NCBI RefSeq assembly: GCF_003576455.2
Contig: NZ_CP032869.1
Coordinates: 4,898,001-4,962,000 of the forward strand
Reading direction: 5' to 3'
DNA: 64,000 bases
DNA from: Mucilaginibacter celer
GTDB lineage: Bacteria > Bacteroidota > Bacteroidia > Sphingobacteriales > Sphingobacteriaceae
Shown here: positions 18,653 to 27,307 of the stretch, one piece after another
Layout of the letters: each line of letters starts with the position of its first letter
Numbering within the stretch: position 1 is the stretch's first letter
Program-made: the position numbers and the translations under genes
Notes under the pieces: model-generated
Database searches by the model: none
What the model was told of the DNA's origin: nothing
What the model saw: only the letters and a program-made list of their open reading frames with translations

Positions 18653-19237
18653 TTATAAGGTTTTTAATGCAAATTTAATAAGTTCTTCAACCGTTAATTC
18701 AGCATTATTTTTCTTTATCTCCTGATCCAGTACTTTTTCGGCAACATTACGTGCAAAACCCAGCATTACCAGTGCCGAAAGTGCCTCATCCTTAACCGTT
18801 GCACTCACCGGAACCACGGTTAAAGTATCCGGCCCTTCCTTCTTCAGCTTATCCTGTAACTCGAGAATAATACGCTGCGCCGATTTGGGACCAATACCTT
18901 TAATACGCTGGATGAGCGATACGTTACCGCTAACAATAGCCGCCTGGATTTCTGCCGGGGTTATGGATGATAACATCATCCGCGCGGTATTTGGCCCGAT
19001 GCCCGAAATGGAAATTAAATGTAAGAACAACCGCCGCTCGCCCTCTGTTGCAAAGCCGTAAAGCGTATGCGCATCCTCCTTTACGTGCAGCCATACAAAC
19101 AGCTTACACTTTTCATCCTCACTTATTCCCGAGTATGTGTTTACTGAAATGTTAATGTGATAGCCTACACCACCGGCATCAATAACCACGTACGAAGGGC
19201 TTTTAAACATCAGCCTTCCGCTAATATAATCATACAT
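18653..19237 (-). CDS. ruvA: Holliday junction branch migration protein RuvA
   Basis: 194 residues, full length. RuvA tetramers hold the four-way junction for the RuvB motor. Visible parts: N-terminal OB fold (MYDYISGRLMFKSPSYVVID), two helix-hairpin-helix motifs (LISISGIGPNTARMML and IQRIKGIGPKSAQRIILELQ), a flexible linker, and the C-terminal RuvB-binding domain (EALSALVMLGFARNVAEKVL). First gene of the ruvA-sprA transcript. Confidence 0.96.
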   Translation of the reverse strand: MYDYISGRLMFKSPSYVVIDAGGVGYHINISVNTYSGISEDEKCKLFVWLHVKEDAHTLYGFATEGERRLFLHLISISGIGPNTARMMLSSITPAEIQAAIVSGNVSLIQRIKGIGPKSAQRIILELQDKLKKEGPDTLTVVPVSATVKDEALSALVMLGFARNVAEKVLDQEIKKNNAELTVEELIKFALKTL

Positions 19238-19270
19238 AAATTACGGTTTTGTTAAATCCTGTTAAAGCAA

Positions 19271-19314
19271 TCTGCCGGTGCCTACGCGGCAGAGCAGGAG
19301 AATATCCAAAGTTA
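19271..19314 (-). promoter_or_regulatory. Promoter box and leader hairpin of ruvA-sprA
   Basis: On the minus strand TAACTTTG (19307-19314) matches the -7 box TAnnTTTG. It would give a leader of roughly 60 bases containing a hairpin with 7-bp arms TCTGCCG / CGGCAGA (19271-19277, 19287-19293). No convincing -33 element at standard spacing. Confidence 0.45.
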
Positions 19315-19370
19315 ATATTTCCGGCGGCATTAATTAAGATCAAATAATACCCAAATCCGGTTAAATCCGA

Positions 19371-19403
19371 CAAAAAAAGCGCCCGAAAATAATCCGGGCG
19401 CTT
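19371..19403 (-). terminator. Rho-independent terminator of maeB
   Basis: Perfect 9-bp stem AAGCGCCCG / CGGGCGCTT (19377-19385 and 19395-19403); on the minus strand it is followed by a run of seven T. It lies 24 bases past the maeB stop. Confidence 0.9.
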
Positions 19404-19426
19404 CATTTCATATTGTTAGATAAAAT

Positions 19427-21703
19427 TTAAACTTTAGCTGCTTTAGCCTGCGCATCAACAACGGCAATGGTTATCATATTTACTATCTCGCGTACCGAAC
19501 TGCCCAGCTGCAGCACGTGTACCGGCTTTTTCAAACCAAGTAATATAGGGCCCACCGCCTCTGCACCACCTATTTCCTGCAATAGTTTATAGGCAATGTT
19601 ACCCGATTCAAGGTTTGGAAAAATCAAGGTATTAGCCGGCTTGCCGTTTAAGGTAGAGAAAGGGAAGTTATCTGCCAACAGATCGGAGTTTAATGCGAAA
19701 TTGGCCTGCATATCGCCGTCAACCACCATATCGGGATATTTTTCGTGGAGGATAGCTACCGTCTCCCTTGTTTTTTCAGGAATCTCCCCCTCGTTCGAAC
19801 CAAAGTTTGAATAAGATAACACAGCAACCCGCGGACTGATATTAAACTGCCTTACCGAGCGTTCCATCAGCACGGTAATATCCACCAAATCATTAACACA
19901 AGGGTTTACGTTAACGGTGGTATCGCCAAAAAACACGGGGCCTTTGGCGGTAATCATCATATACATGCCGGCTACCCGGTTTACGCCCGCTTCGGTACCG
20001 ATAATTTGCAGGGCGGGTTTTACCGTGGTTACATAGTTTTTGGTTAAGCCCGAGATCAATGCATCGGCACGGCCAAACTGCACCATACAGGCACCATAAT
20101 AATTCCTGTCGATGAGCAATTTTTTGGCCTCAAACAAGGTAACTCCCCTGCGCTGGCGTTTGCTGTACAGGTATTCGGCATACTCATCCATGTGTTCGCA
20201 GCCTTCGCGCGGATCGATAATGTGCACATCGCCAAGGTCAAGATCGTTATCGTGGATGATCTTTTTTATTTTATCCACATTACCCAGCAAAATAGGAGTA
20301 GCTATGCCCTCTTCTTTTACAATCTGGGCCGAACGCAGAATTTTATAATTATCGGCCTCGGCAAATACAACCCGTTTAGGATCCTGTTTGGCTTTGGCAG
20401 TAAGGTTACGCAGCAGTTTATCATTAGTACCCAAACGTGATCTTAGCTCCTCGGCATAAGCATCCCAATCGGTAATTACCTTACGGGCCACACCAGAATC
20501 TATTGCGGCTTTGGCAACTGCCATAGATACTTCGGTGATAAGTCTTTGGTCCATTGGTTTGGGGATGATGTAATCTTTGCCAAACTTCAGGTTGGTTAAA
20601 TTATAGGCCAGGTTAACGGCTTCCGGTACGGGCTTTTTAGCCATCTCGGCAATTGCATGCGTTGCCGCAATCTTCATTTCCTCGTTAATGGCAGTAGCCC
20701 GCACATCAAGCGCTCCTCTGAAAATATATGGGAAACCCAATACGTTATTTACCTGGTTAGGATAATCAGAACGACCTGTTGCCATAATGATATCATCGCG
20801 TGTGCCTGCAGCCAGATCATAATCAATTTCAGGTACAGGGTTGGCCATGGCGAAAACGATAGGCTTTTTGGCCATGGTTTTCAACATATCCGGCGTTACC
20901 ACATTACCTGCCGAAAGGCCTACAAACACGTCGGCATTTTTCATGGCATCGGCTAAGGTTTTTACGTCCTTACGGTCGGTAGCAAACTCCATCCTGATCT
21001 CGTCGAGATCGGTACGTTCCTGGTTTAGTACGCCGTTGATATCAAACATCACCAGGTTCTCTTTTTTAACCCCTAACGACAGGTACATTTTTGAGCAGGA
21101 TACCGCGGCGGCACCGGCACCGTTTACCACCATTTTTATTTTATCCAGCTTTTTACCCTGGATCTCGCAGGCGTTCATCAGTGCCGCGCCCGAGATGATG
21201 GCCGTACCGTGCTGGTCATCGTGCATTACCGGGATATTCATTTCGGCTTTCAGCCTGCGTTCAATTTCAAAACAGGTTGGGGCCGAAATATCTTCCAGGT
21301 TCACACCGCCAAAAGTTGGCTCAAGCGCTTTTACAATTTTTACAAAATCGTCTACATTTTTGGCATCCAGTTCCAGATCGAAAACGTCGATATCGGCGTA
21401 GATTTTAAACAAAAGGCCTTTACCTTCCATTACCGGTTTGCTGGCCTCGGGGCCTATATTGCCCAGGCCTAAAACTGCGGTACCGTTACTGATTACGGCT
21501 ACAAGGTTGCCTTTGGCTGTATATTTATAAACATCTTCGGTGTTATCGGCAATTTTTAAACATGGCTCGGCCACACCGGGCGAGTAGGCCATGGTTAAAT
21601 CGCGCTGCGAATTTGTTGGTTTGGTAGGTACAACTTGTATCTTTCCGGGACGGCCTTGCGAATGGTAGTTAAGCGCATCCTGTTTACGATTGATTTTATT
21701 CAT
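19427..21703 (-). CDS. maeB: NADP-dependent malic enzyme with phosphotransacetylase-like domain (MaeB type)
   Basis: 758 residues from the ATG at 21703 (MNKINRKQDALNYHSQGRPG); the longer frame to 21751 includes the promoter. Catalyses oxidative decarboxylation of malate to pyruvate. The malic domain fills ~1-420: AYSPGVAEPCLKIA, FGGVNLEDISAPTCFEIE (metal and substrate site) and VVNGAGAAAVSCSKMYL (nucleotide-binding). From ~430 to the end is a phosphate acetyltransferase-like domain (KQDPKRVVFAEADNYKILRS, RADALISGLTKNY), which in MaeB enzymes is thought to be regulatory and to sense acetyl-CoA, not to catalyse. Monocistronic: own promoter and terminator. Confidence 0.95.
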   Translation of the reverse strand: MNKINRKQDALNYHSQGRPGKIQVVPTKPTNSQRDLTMAYSPGVAEPCLKIADNTEDVYKYTAKGNLVAVISNGTAVLGLGNIGPEASKPVMEGKGLLFKIYADIDVFDLELDAKNVDDFVKIVKALEPTFGGVNLEDISAPTCFEIERRLKAEMNIPVMHDDQHGTAIISGAALMNACEIQGKKLDKIKMVVNGAGAAAVSCSKMYLSLGVKKENLVMFDINGVLNQERTDLDEIRMEFATDRKDVKTLADAMKNADVFVGLSAGNVVTPDMLKTMAKKPIVFAMANPVPEIDYDLAAGTRDDIIMATGRSDYPNQVNNVLGFPYIFRGALDVRATAINEEMKIAATHAIAEMAKKPVPEAVNLAYNLTNLKFGKDYIIPKPMDQRLITEVSMAVAKAAIDSGVARKVITDWDAYAEELRSRLGTNDKLLRNLTAKAKQDPKRVVFAEADNYKILRSAQIVKEEGIATPILLGNVDKIKKIIHDNDLDLGDVHIIDPREGCEHMDEYAEYLYSKRQRRGVTLFEAKKLLIDRNYYGACMVQFGRADALISGLTKNYVTTVKPALQIIGTEAGVNRVAGMYMMITAKGPVFFGDTTVNVNPCVNDLVDITVLMERSVRQFNISPRVAVLSYSNFGSNEGEIPEKTRETVAILHEKYPDMVVDGDMQANFALNSDLLADNFPFSTLNGKPANTLIFPNLESGNIAYKLLQEIGGAEAVGPILLGLKKPVHVLQLGSSVREIVNMITIAVVDAQAKAAKV

Positions 21704-21723
21704 TTTTTTCAAATTGAAGCGCC

Positions 21724-21752
21724 CAAAATTACAATTCTTTTTATGGAACAAA
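21724..21752 (-). promoter_or_regulatory. Promoter of maeB
   Basis: Minus strand: TTTG (21749-21752), 17-base spacer, TAATTTTG (21724-21731). Both elements match the Bacteroidetes consensus and place the RNA start about 14 bases before the ATG. Confidence 0.65.
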
Positions 21753-21850
21753 CATAAAAAAGCCCCTTTTTACGATTATGATAAAAAGAGGTTAAAATAC
21801 GGTTAGTGTTTTGCAAAGATTGGGTTAAAAGAATGAAATATGCCTCAGCA

Positions 21851-22219
21851 TCATTTTTTCTTCTTCACCTTCTCCAGATTTTTCTGCACCCTGAATTTTA
21901 CTATTTTGGTGATCAGATCCAATGGCAACGGCTCATTCAGCGGAAACTGTACCGAACCCTTTGCCCCTTTATAACCCGAAAGTTCTTCTTTAAACTCCTC
22001 CAATCCCTGCGGTGCGGGGTAAAAACCTATGTGATTTTTAAAGCCGCCAAAGTGCACAAGGTTGCCATTAAGGATAAAAGTGGGGATAGCATATTTGATG
22101 GCCTCCACCGCATCCGGCGCGGCGGCTTTTATAGTAGCGCGTACTTGTTGAAGCTTTTGCTGGACTTCATCGGGGAAGTCGGCAATGTATTCATCGATGG
22201 TTTCCTTTGGGTTTTGCAT
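21851..22219 (-). CDS. DUF1801 / YdhG-family protein
   Basis: 122 residues from the ATG at 22219 (MQNPKETIDEYIADFPDEVQ). The frame extends to 22372, but the upstream part runs through an AT-rich palindromic repeat and is not protein-like. The family (YdhG/DUF1801, fold related to frataxin CyaY and YjbR) is marked by AAAPDAVEAIKYAIPTFILN, NLVHFGGFKNHIGFYPAP and SGYKGAKGSVQFPLNEPLP. Some members are called iron chaperones, but the function here is not established. Basic C-terminus ending KVKKKK. Likely single gene. Confidence 0.88.
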   Translation of the reverse strand: MQNPKETIDEYIADFPDEVQQKLQQVRATIKAAAPDAVEAIKYAIPTFILNGNLVHFGGFKNHIGFYPAPQGLEEFKEELSGYKGAKGSVQFPLNEPLPLDLITKIVKFRVQKNLEKVKKKK

Positions 22220-22226
22220 GGTTGTG

Positions 22227-22418
22227 GTCTGAATCAGAATTGACAGAATTTTAGAATGAACAGAATTAAAACAGAAACCAGTACAAAGGATCCTGAAAAT
22301 TCTAAAATTTCTCAATTTATAATTTAGCACCCAAAAGTTTTTAGAATCAACAGAAAGAAATCTGAAACCCACTACAGAATTTTGAAAATTCTAAAATTCT
22401 GCAAATTCTGATTCAGAC
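22227..22418. repeat. AT-rich inverted repeat, family C, copy 1
   Basis: Arms of about 31 bp (22227-22257 and 22388-22418) starting GTCTGAATCAGAATT and ending AATTCTGATTCAGAC, nearly perfect. Between them are more degenerate ACAGAATT/AATTCTAAAATT words. It fills the whole gap between the DUF1801 gene and the lytic transglycosylase gene. Copy 2 is at 58945-59070. Confidence 0.75.
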
Positions 22419-22422
22419 AACC

Positions 22423-23682
22423 TTAATTCTTCGAATACCCCTCATCATCCTGCACATTCGCAGCAACCTCTCCCGCCGATACTTTGATCGTTGCTCCTAT
22501 CGGTGCACGGTTAGTTTTCAAGTGGTTCCAAACTTTCAGGTCAGACACCTCGCAACCAAACTTATCAGCTATCGAAGCCAGCGTTTCACCCTTGCGTACT
22601 TTATGATGTGTGGGAATCCTGCGCTCGTTTTTTGCAGGTGTGTATGAGGTAACAGCAGCGTAAGTATTGGTTTTCGGAGCGGTAGCCGGTACCGGCGTAT
22701 CAACACCGTTTAATACATTATATAAGGCAGCATAGTTATCTTTAGCAGTTTGCGGCAATATCAACCTACGGGGGGTTTTAGGGCTGCCGTTCACTACCGC
22801 CATCCGATACGATGGGTTAAGTACCGTGATTTCCCTCAAACTTACATCCAGTGCCTGGGCAACACTGCTTAGCGGTACTATTCTTTTCACCATAACCGTA
22901 TCGGTACGGATGCTGAAATTACAGGCCTGCGGAACTATATTATGCTTGCTAAAATAGTTCATCACATAGTTCATGGCAATAAACGCCGGAACATAGCCGC
23001 GTGTTTCAACGGGTAAATACTGGCGGATGCTCCAGAAATCGGTTACGCCGCCTGCTTTTTCAACGGCGCGCTCTACGTTGCTTTTACCGCAATTGTATGA
23101 GGCTATGGCCAGCAGCCAGTCGCCAAATTCCTGGTAGGCATCTTTTAAATAAGCGGCAGCGGCATAGCTTGATTGGATGGGATCGCGGCGATCATCAATA
23201 TAGTTATCCATATTGAGGCCGTAAATTTTGGCCGTGGTACCCATAAATTGCCAAAGCCCGGTAGCGCCCACCCGCGAAACCGCGTTTGGGTCAAGTTTGG
23301 ATTCAACTATCGAGAGGAATTTTATTTCTTCGGGGATGCCCGCCTCGCGGAAAGCTTTTTCGTAGATGGGGAAGTAATATTTGGTCAGGCCAACAACCTG
23401 CCCCATTTCTTCACGGTTGTGCATATACAGGTCGATATAGGCCTGTACGTATTCGTTATAATCCAGCTGGATATCCTTCCGGATCGAATCTAACCTGCGT
23501 TTATACACCCCGCCGTATGTAGTAAGCGGAAGCGACTGGTTTAGCACCGGCAAAATTGTAGTATCGGCATTGATAGCTTCGGCGTTTAATTTAATTAACC
23601 CGGCCGAAGCGGTAAGGAGTGTTTTGGCTTGTAAAATTTGCAGTGATAAAAGGCAGATGGTCAGCGTAAATAATCTCTTCAT
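22423..23682 (-). CDS. Membrane-bound lytic murein transglycosylase (MltD-like) with LysM
   Basis: 419 residues with an N-terminal signal peptide (MKRLFTLTICLLSLQILQA). Cleaves the glycan backbone of peptidoglycan with formation of anhydro-MurNAc. The SLT domain (~100-230) holds the catalytic glutamate in FLSIVESKLDPNAVSRVGAT, followed by GLWQFMGTTAKIYGL and AIASYNCGKSNVERAV. A C-terminal LysM domain (HKVRKGETLASIADKFGCEV) binds peptidoglycan. A middle region (SLREITVLNPSYRM) may be a second, weaker LysM-like unit. It follows gatA on the same strand; the ~66-base gap shows no promoter I can name. Confidence 0.92.
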   Translation of the reverse strand: MKRLFTLTICLLSLQILQAKTLLTASAGLIKLNAEAINADTTILPVLNQSLPLTTYGGVYKRRLDSIRKDIQLDYNEYVQAYIDLYMHNREEMGQVVGLTKYYFPIYEKAFREAGIPEEIKFLSIVESKLDPNAVSRVGATGLWQFMGTTAKIYGLNMDNYIDDRRDPIQSSYAAAAYLKDAYQEFGDWLLAIASYNCGKSNVERAVEKAGGVTDFWSIRQYLPVETRGYVPAFIAMNYVMNYFSKHNIVPQACNFSIRTDTVMVKRIVPLSSVAQALDVSLREITVLNPSYRMAVVNGSPKTPRRLILPQTAKDNYAALYNVLNGVDTPVPATAPKTNTYAAVTSYTPAKNERRIPTHHKVRKGETLASIADKFGCEVSDLKVWNHLKTNRAPIGATIKVSAGEVAANVQDDEGYSKN

Positions 23683-23748
23683 TCTTTATCGGTTTGACTA
23701 AATCCTCAATGCCCAAAGCATCAGCATCTTACTAAAGTACCATTTTTA

Positions 23749-25173
23749 TTATAGTTCAAGAAAATATTTGGCGAAATCTAACAATTGCTGCTCGCCAAAA
23801 TGCTTTGTTAATAACTGTAACCCTAACGGCAAACCCTTGCTGTTATTGCCCGTAGGTACCGATATGGCCGGCACACCGGTTAATGAGGCTTGTACGGTAA
23901 AAATATCAGAAAGATACATCACCACCGGATCTTTCTCTTCCCTGCCTATATTAAAGGCCGGTTCGGGGGCGGTTGGTACCAATATAAAATCGTATTCGAC
24001 CAGGATCTCGTTGGTTTTTTCCTGTATCAGACGGCGTACTTTCTGGGCTTTGGCATAGTAGGCATCATAATAACCGGCACTTAACACAAAGGTGCCTGTC
24101 ATAATCCTCCGTTTAACCTCCTTACCAAAACCTTCAGAGCGCGATTTTTTATAAGTTGATTGCAGGTCTGTAGCCTGCGGACTGCGGTAACCGTAATGCA
24201 CCCCATCATACCTTGCCAGGTTTGATGAAGCCTCGGCCATAGCTAAAATATAATAAGTAGGCACCAGGTAATCCAATAACTCAAAGGCTATCGGCGTAAC
24301 GGTATGCCCTTCATCGCGCAGTTTTTCGATATATTTTATCAGGTTATCTTTCACCTCTGTATCAACACCCGGGCTCGAAATTGCTTCCTGCAAATAGGCG
24401 ATCTTCTTTTTACCCGGCTTTTGAAAGTTGGTATACGAAGCCGGCGGCGGGGTTTGCGATAATGTACTGTCATAATCATCCGGACCGGCCAATACTTCCA
24501 GCAACAAAGCAGCATCCTCTACCGATTTGGTTACCGGACCAACCTGGTCAAACGATGAAGCATAGGCAATGATACCATGCCTCGAGATGCTGCCATAAGT
24601 AGGCTTTAAACCCACCACGCCGCAAAACGAAGCAGGCTGCCTTACCGAGCCGCCGGTATCAGTACCCAGCGCAGCATGGCACATACCAGCCTGCACAGCA
24701 ACTGCCGAACCACCTGATGATCCACCGGATACCCTGGTATTATCAGCAAAGTTTTTTACCGGGCCAAAATAGGATGATTCGTTGGTGGCACCCATGGCAA
24801 ACTCATCGCAGTTGCAGCGGCCTATGATCACCGCATCCTCGGCCAGCAGGCGTTCAACTACGGTTGATGAGAAAATAGATTTAAAACCTGTTAAGATTTT
24901 GGATGAGGCATTAACCTCGTGGCCTTTGTAGCAGATGTTATCTTTTATGGCTATAACCATACCGGCCAGTTTACCGGCGGCGTTATTTTTTATTTTATTG
25001 TCAACGTTTTTTGCAGCAACCAAAGCCTCGTCGGCAAATACCTCATTAAAAGCATTTAAATGAGCGTTTTTTTCAATTTGAACCAGGTATTCTTTTACAA
25101 GTCCTTCAACAGTAATTTCTGCACGTTGCAACCCACTCTTTATTTCAGATAAAGTGGAATAAGTATTAGCCAT
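23749..25173 (-). CDS. gatA: Asp-tRNA(Asn)/Glu-tRNA(Gln) amidotransferase subunit A
   Basis: 474 residues. GatA is the amidase subunit that makes ammonia from glutamine for transamidation of misacylated tRNAs. The amidase triad is complete: Lys in AIKDNICYKG (~77), cis-Ser/Ser in RVSGGSSGGSAVAVQAG (~150) and TDTGGSVRQPASFCG. The length is typical. gatB and gatC are not in the window, as is usual for Bacteroidetes where they are scattered. A hairpin with a T run lies directly upstream, between the tat genes and gatA, so gatA depends on readthrough or on a promoter inside that hairpin region. Confidence 0.95.
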   Translation of the reverse strand: MANTYSTLSEIKSGLQRAEITVEGLVKEYLVQIEKNAHLNAFNEVFADEALVAAKNVDNKIKNNAAGKLAGMVIAIKDNICYKGHEVNASSKILTGFKSIFSSTVVERLLAEDAVIIGRCNCDEFAMGATNESSYFGPVKNFADNTRVSGGSSGGSAVAVQAGMCHAALGTDTGGSVRQPASFCGVVGLKPTYGSISRHGIIAYASSFDQVGPVTKSVEDAALLLEVLAGPDDYDSTLSQTPPPASYTNFQKPGKKKIAYLQEAISSPGVDTEVKDNLIKYIEKLRDEGHTVTPIAFELLDYLVPTYYILAMAEASSNLARYDGVHYGYRSPQATDLQSTYKKSRSEGFGKEVKRRIMTGTFVLSAGYYDAYYAKAQKVRRLIQEKTNEILVEYDFILVPTAPEPAFNIGREEKDPVVMYLSDIFTVQASLTGVPAISVPTGNNSKGLPLGLQLLTKHFGEQQLLDFAKYFLEL

Positions 25174-25179
25174 GGGGCT

Positions 25180-25229
25180 AAAATAAAAAACTTATCCGTT
25201 GAAATAAGAAATAAATCAACAGATAAGTT
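25180..25229 (-). terminator. Terminator between the tat genes and gatA
   Basis: Minus strand: AACTTATC/GATAAGTT perfect outer stem (25222-25229 with 25189-25196) extended by GTTGA/TCAAC, then TTTTTTATTTT. It sits only 16 bases from the gatA ATG. It may attenuate gatA rather than fully end the upstream transcript. Confidence 0.65.
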
Positions 25230-25277
25230 CATATAGTAAGTAAAAGCGGCTTTAAAACCTAATCCCCGTCAGGGCAA

Positions 25278-25451
25278 TTACGCTTTTTTCTCTTCAGATG
25301 ATGAAGAAGTGCCTTCGCCGTTTTGCGCGTCTTTAAATTCTTTAACGCCTTTTCCTAAGCCTCTCATTAGTTCAGGGATTTTTTTACCGCCGAATAATAA
25401 AAGTATCGCAATGATGATCAGAATGATTTCTGGTGCGCCTAATCCACCCAT
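25278..25451 (-). CDS. tatA: Twin-arginine translocase TatA/E-type protein
   Basis: 57 residues, MGGLGAPEIILIIIAILLLF at the start. A short N-terminal transmembrane helix is followed by the hinge FGGKKIPELMRGLGKGVKEF and a short acidic tail (DAQNGEGTSSSSEEKKA); this is the whole TatA fold. TatA oligomers form the pore that carries folded proteins over the inner membrane. It lies 35 bases downstream of a second, longer Tat protein on the same strand. No tatC is in the window. Confidence 0.92.
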   Translation of the reverse strand: MGGLGAPEIILIIIAILLLFGGKKIPELMRGLGKGVKEFKDAQNGEGTSSSSEEKKA

Positions 25452-25486
25452 GATTTTAAGTTTTTATGTAATGATTTAATGTAGTA

Positions 25487-25921
25487 CTATAATTTATGCT
25501 CTTCCTTTTCGGCCTCCACGTGGTTGCCGGTAATGGTTTTATCCAAATCTACGTGCTCGTTGTGATGTTCGGCAGGAGTATTTACGTGATAATCGCTAAT
25601 GGCGATTGTATTTGGAACAGTATTTTCGATTACAGGCTTCTCGTATTCGGCAGCCGTGTTTTCAGGTGCTTCTGAAGCTTTCTCTTCTATGGCAGGAGTT
25701 TCTATTTTAACTTCCGGTTTTTTCTCTTCGTAGTTGTTAATCTGGTTATTGATCTCCCGCTTCACATCTTCGGATGCATCTTTAAAATCGCGGATTCCTT
25801 TGCCTAAGCTTCGCGCCAGGCCGGGCAGTTTTTCGCCCCCAAATAGCATCAATGCTGCAAAAAGTATCAGTACCATCTCGCCCGTACCAATATTTAAAAA
25901 TAACAAAACTGAACTTAACAT
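25487..25921 (-). CDS. TatA/TatB-family twin-arginine translocase subunit with long acidic tail
   Basis: 144 residues. N-terminal membrane helix and hinge (IGTGEMVLILFAALMLFGGE, KLPGLARSLGKGIRDFKDAS) as in TatA/B, followed by a ~95-residue amphipathic then acidic, low-complexity tail (VKREINNQINNYEEKKPEVK). The long tail resembles TatB, but the FGGEKLPGLARSLGKG hinge is TatA-like, so I leave the type open. A clear promoter lies just upstream. Confidence 0.88.
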   Translation of the reverse strand: MLSSVLLFLNIGTGEMVLILFAALMLFGGEKLPGLARSLGKGIRDFKDASEDVKREINNQINNYEEKKPEVKIETPAIEEKASEAPENTAAEYEKPVIENTVPNTIAISDYHVNTPAEHHNEHVDLDKTITGNHVEAEKEEHKL

Positions 25922-25940
25922 AGCATTTTGTTTAAGGATA

Positions 25941-25975
25941 CAAATATATACAATTAAATTTTCTTATAACTCAAA
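25941..25975 (-). promoter_or_regulatory. Promoter of the tat gene pair
   Basis: Minus strand: TTTTG at 25972-25976 and TATATTTG at 25941-25948, matching the Bacteroidetes -33/-7 pattern. The RNA start would be about 15 bases before the ATG of the longer Tat gene. Confidence 0.55.
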
Positions 25976-25980
25976 ACTAA

Positions 25981-27291
25981 TTAGTTAGGCGCCAGCCAGA
26001 TCTTGGGGTTAACAGGTGTGGTGCCTTTATAAATTTCAAAATGCGCTTCAGTTTCACCTGTTGATGGCTCTGTAGCCACCGTACCTATCGATTGCTTGGT
26101 GCTCACTTTTTGCCCGCGTGCCACATTTACCGACCGCAAATTGGCGTAAACCGTAAAGTATTCACCATGCCTAACCATTACCAGGTAGGTACCGCTCACA
26201 TCTACCACTTTAATCACTTCACCATCAAATACGGCCCTTACGTTTGCTCCGGCATTGGTGCGGATATCTATTCCTGTACTTTCGCTCCTGATCCCCTCGG
26301 GGGTAGTATAAATACCAAACCCTTGTGTAGTTACCCCGTTAGCAACCGGCCATGGTAAACTTCCGCGGTTACCTAAAAAGTCGTTAGATAGTTTAGCGGC
26401 TTCGGGTGTAGCGTTAAGCAGACTTGAAGTGCTGCGATTAACCGGTTTTGGCGCGGCAGGCGTACTTACCGGGGCTGGTTTGTTTTCGGCTTTAGCCCTT
26501 GCTGCGGCCAACCTTGCTTCCTCTGCTGCTTTTCTTCTCGCCTCTTCTTCCAAACGGCGTTTTTCTTCTTCTATCTCCCTGCGGATCGCGTCTTTAATAG
26601 CCGCGTTGGTTTTGGCTATTTTAATCTGCAAATCCTTTTGCTGCTTTTTCAGGATCCCTTCGTGCTGCGAAAGTTCGCTTACCACTTTAACCTGGCTATT
26701 ACGCTCATTACCCAGCGTTTCTTTTTCTTTTTGCTGATCTTTTAACAGGTTCGTTTTCTCATCTTTCGTTCTGTCAAGCTCGGTAATTTTAACATGCAGC
26801 TCTTTTTGTGTGCCTTGTATAGATGCAGCCTGGCGTTCACGATAGGTGCCAAACTGTTGCAAATATTTTAAACGCTTATAAGCCTGGTTAAAATCTTTCG
26901 ATGCAAAAAGAAACATCAACTTATTGTACGCACTTTGGTTGCGGTAGGCAAACAATATCATCGCGGCGTATTCCTTTTTAAGCTGATCTAACTGTGATTG
27001 TAAACTACGTACGTTGTTATTGCTCTCCGAGATCTGGTTATCCAGATTTCTTACCTCCGAGTTAATGTTCTCTATTTTTTCCTGCCTCAGGTTTATCTGC
27101 GCCTTAAGGATGCTTAACTGCTTTAAGGTGGCTTTTTTGTTATTTAAAGTTTCCTGATAATCTTCATTTAATTGCTCAAGTTCTTTATTTAACTGGGCTT
27201 TACGGCGCTTCAGTTCATCGCTGCTTTGCGCACGAACATTAACCGCTGCCAGTACCAATAGTAAAAAGAAAGTTGCTTTTATAAACTTCAT
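25981..27291 (-). CDS. EnvC-like murein hydrolase activator with degenerate LytM domain
   Basis: 436 residues from the ATG at 27291. Signal peptide (MKFIKATFFLLLVLAAVNVR), long coiled coil (~20-290; SELKRRKAQLNKELEQLNED, RREIEEEKRRLEEEARRKAA), then a C-terminal LytM/M23 domain. In M23 enzymes zinc is held by HxxxD and HxH. Here the HxxxD histidine is Ser (STGIDIR), the HxH pair reads EAHFE, and the usual TVYAHL reads TVYANL. The domain therefore looks catalytically dead, as in EnvC/NlpD activators that switch on amidases during division. It lies just downstream of a DUF4292 lipoprotein gene (13-base gap). Confidence 0.9.
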   Translation of the reverse strand: MKFIKATFFLLLVLAAVNVRAQSSDELKRRKAQLNKELEQLNEDYQETLNNKKATLKQLSILKAQINLRQEKIENINSEVRNLDNQISESNNNVRSLQSQLDQLKKEYAAMILFAYRNQSAYNKLMFLFASKDFNQAYKRLKYLQQFGTYRERQAASIQGTQKELHVKITELDRTKDEKTNLLKDQQKEKETLGNERNSQVKVVSELSQHEGILKKQQKDLQIKIAKTNAAIKDAIRREIEEEKRRLEEEARRKAAEEARLAAARAKAENKPAPVSTPAAPKPVNRSTSSLLNATPEAAKLSNDFLGNRGSLPWPVANGVTTQGFGIYTTPEGIRSESTGIDIRTNAGANVRAVFDGEVIKVVDVSGTYLVMVRHGEYFTVYANLRSVNVARGQKVSTKQSIGTVATEPSTGETEAHFEIYKGTTPVNPKIWLAPN

Positions 27292-27307
27292 CAAACAAAC
27301 ATATTAA

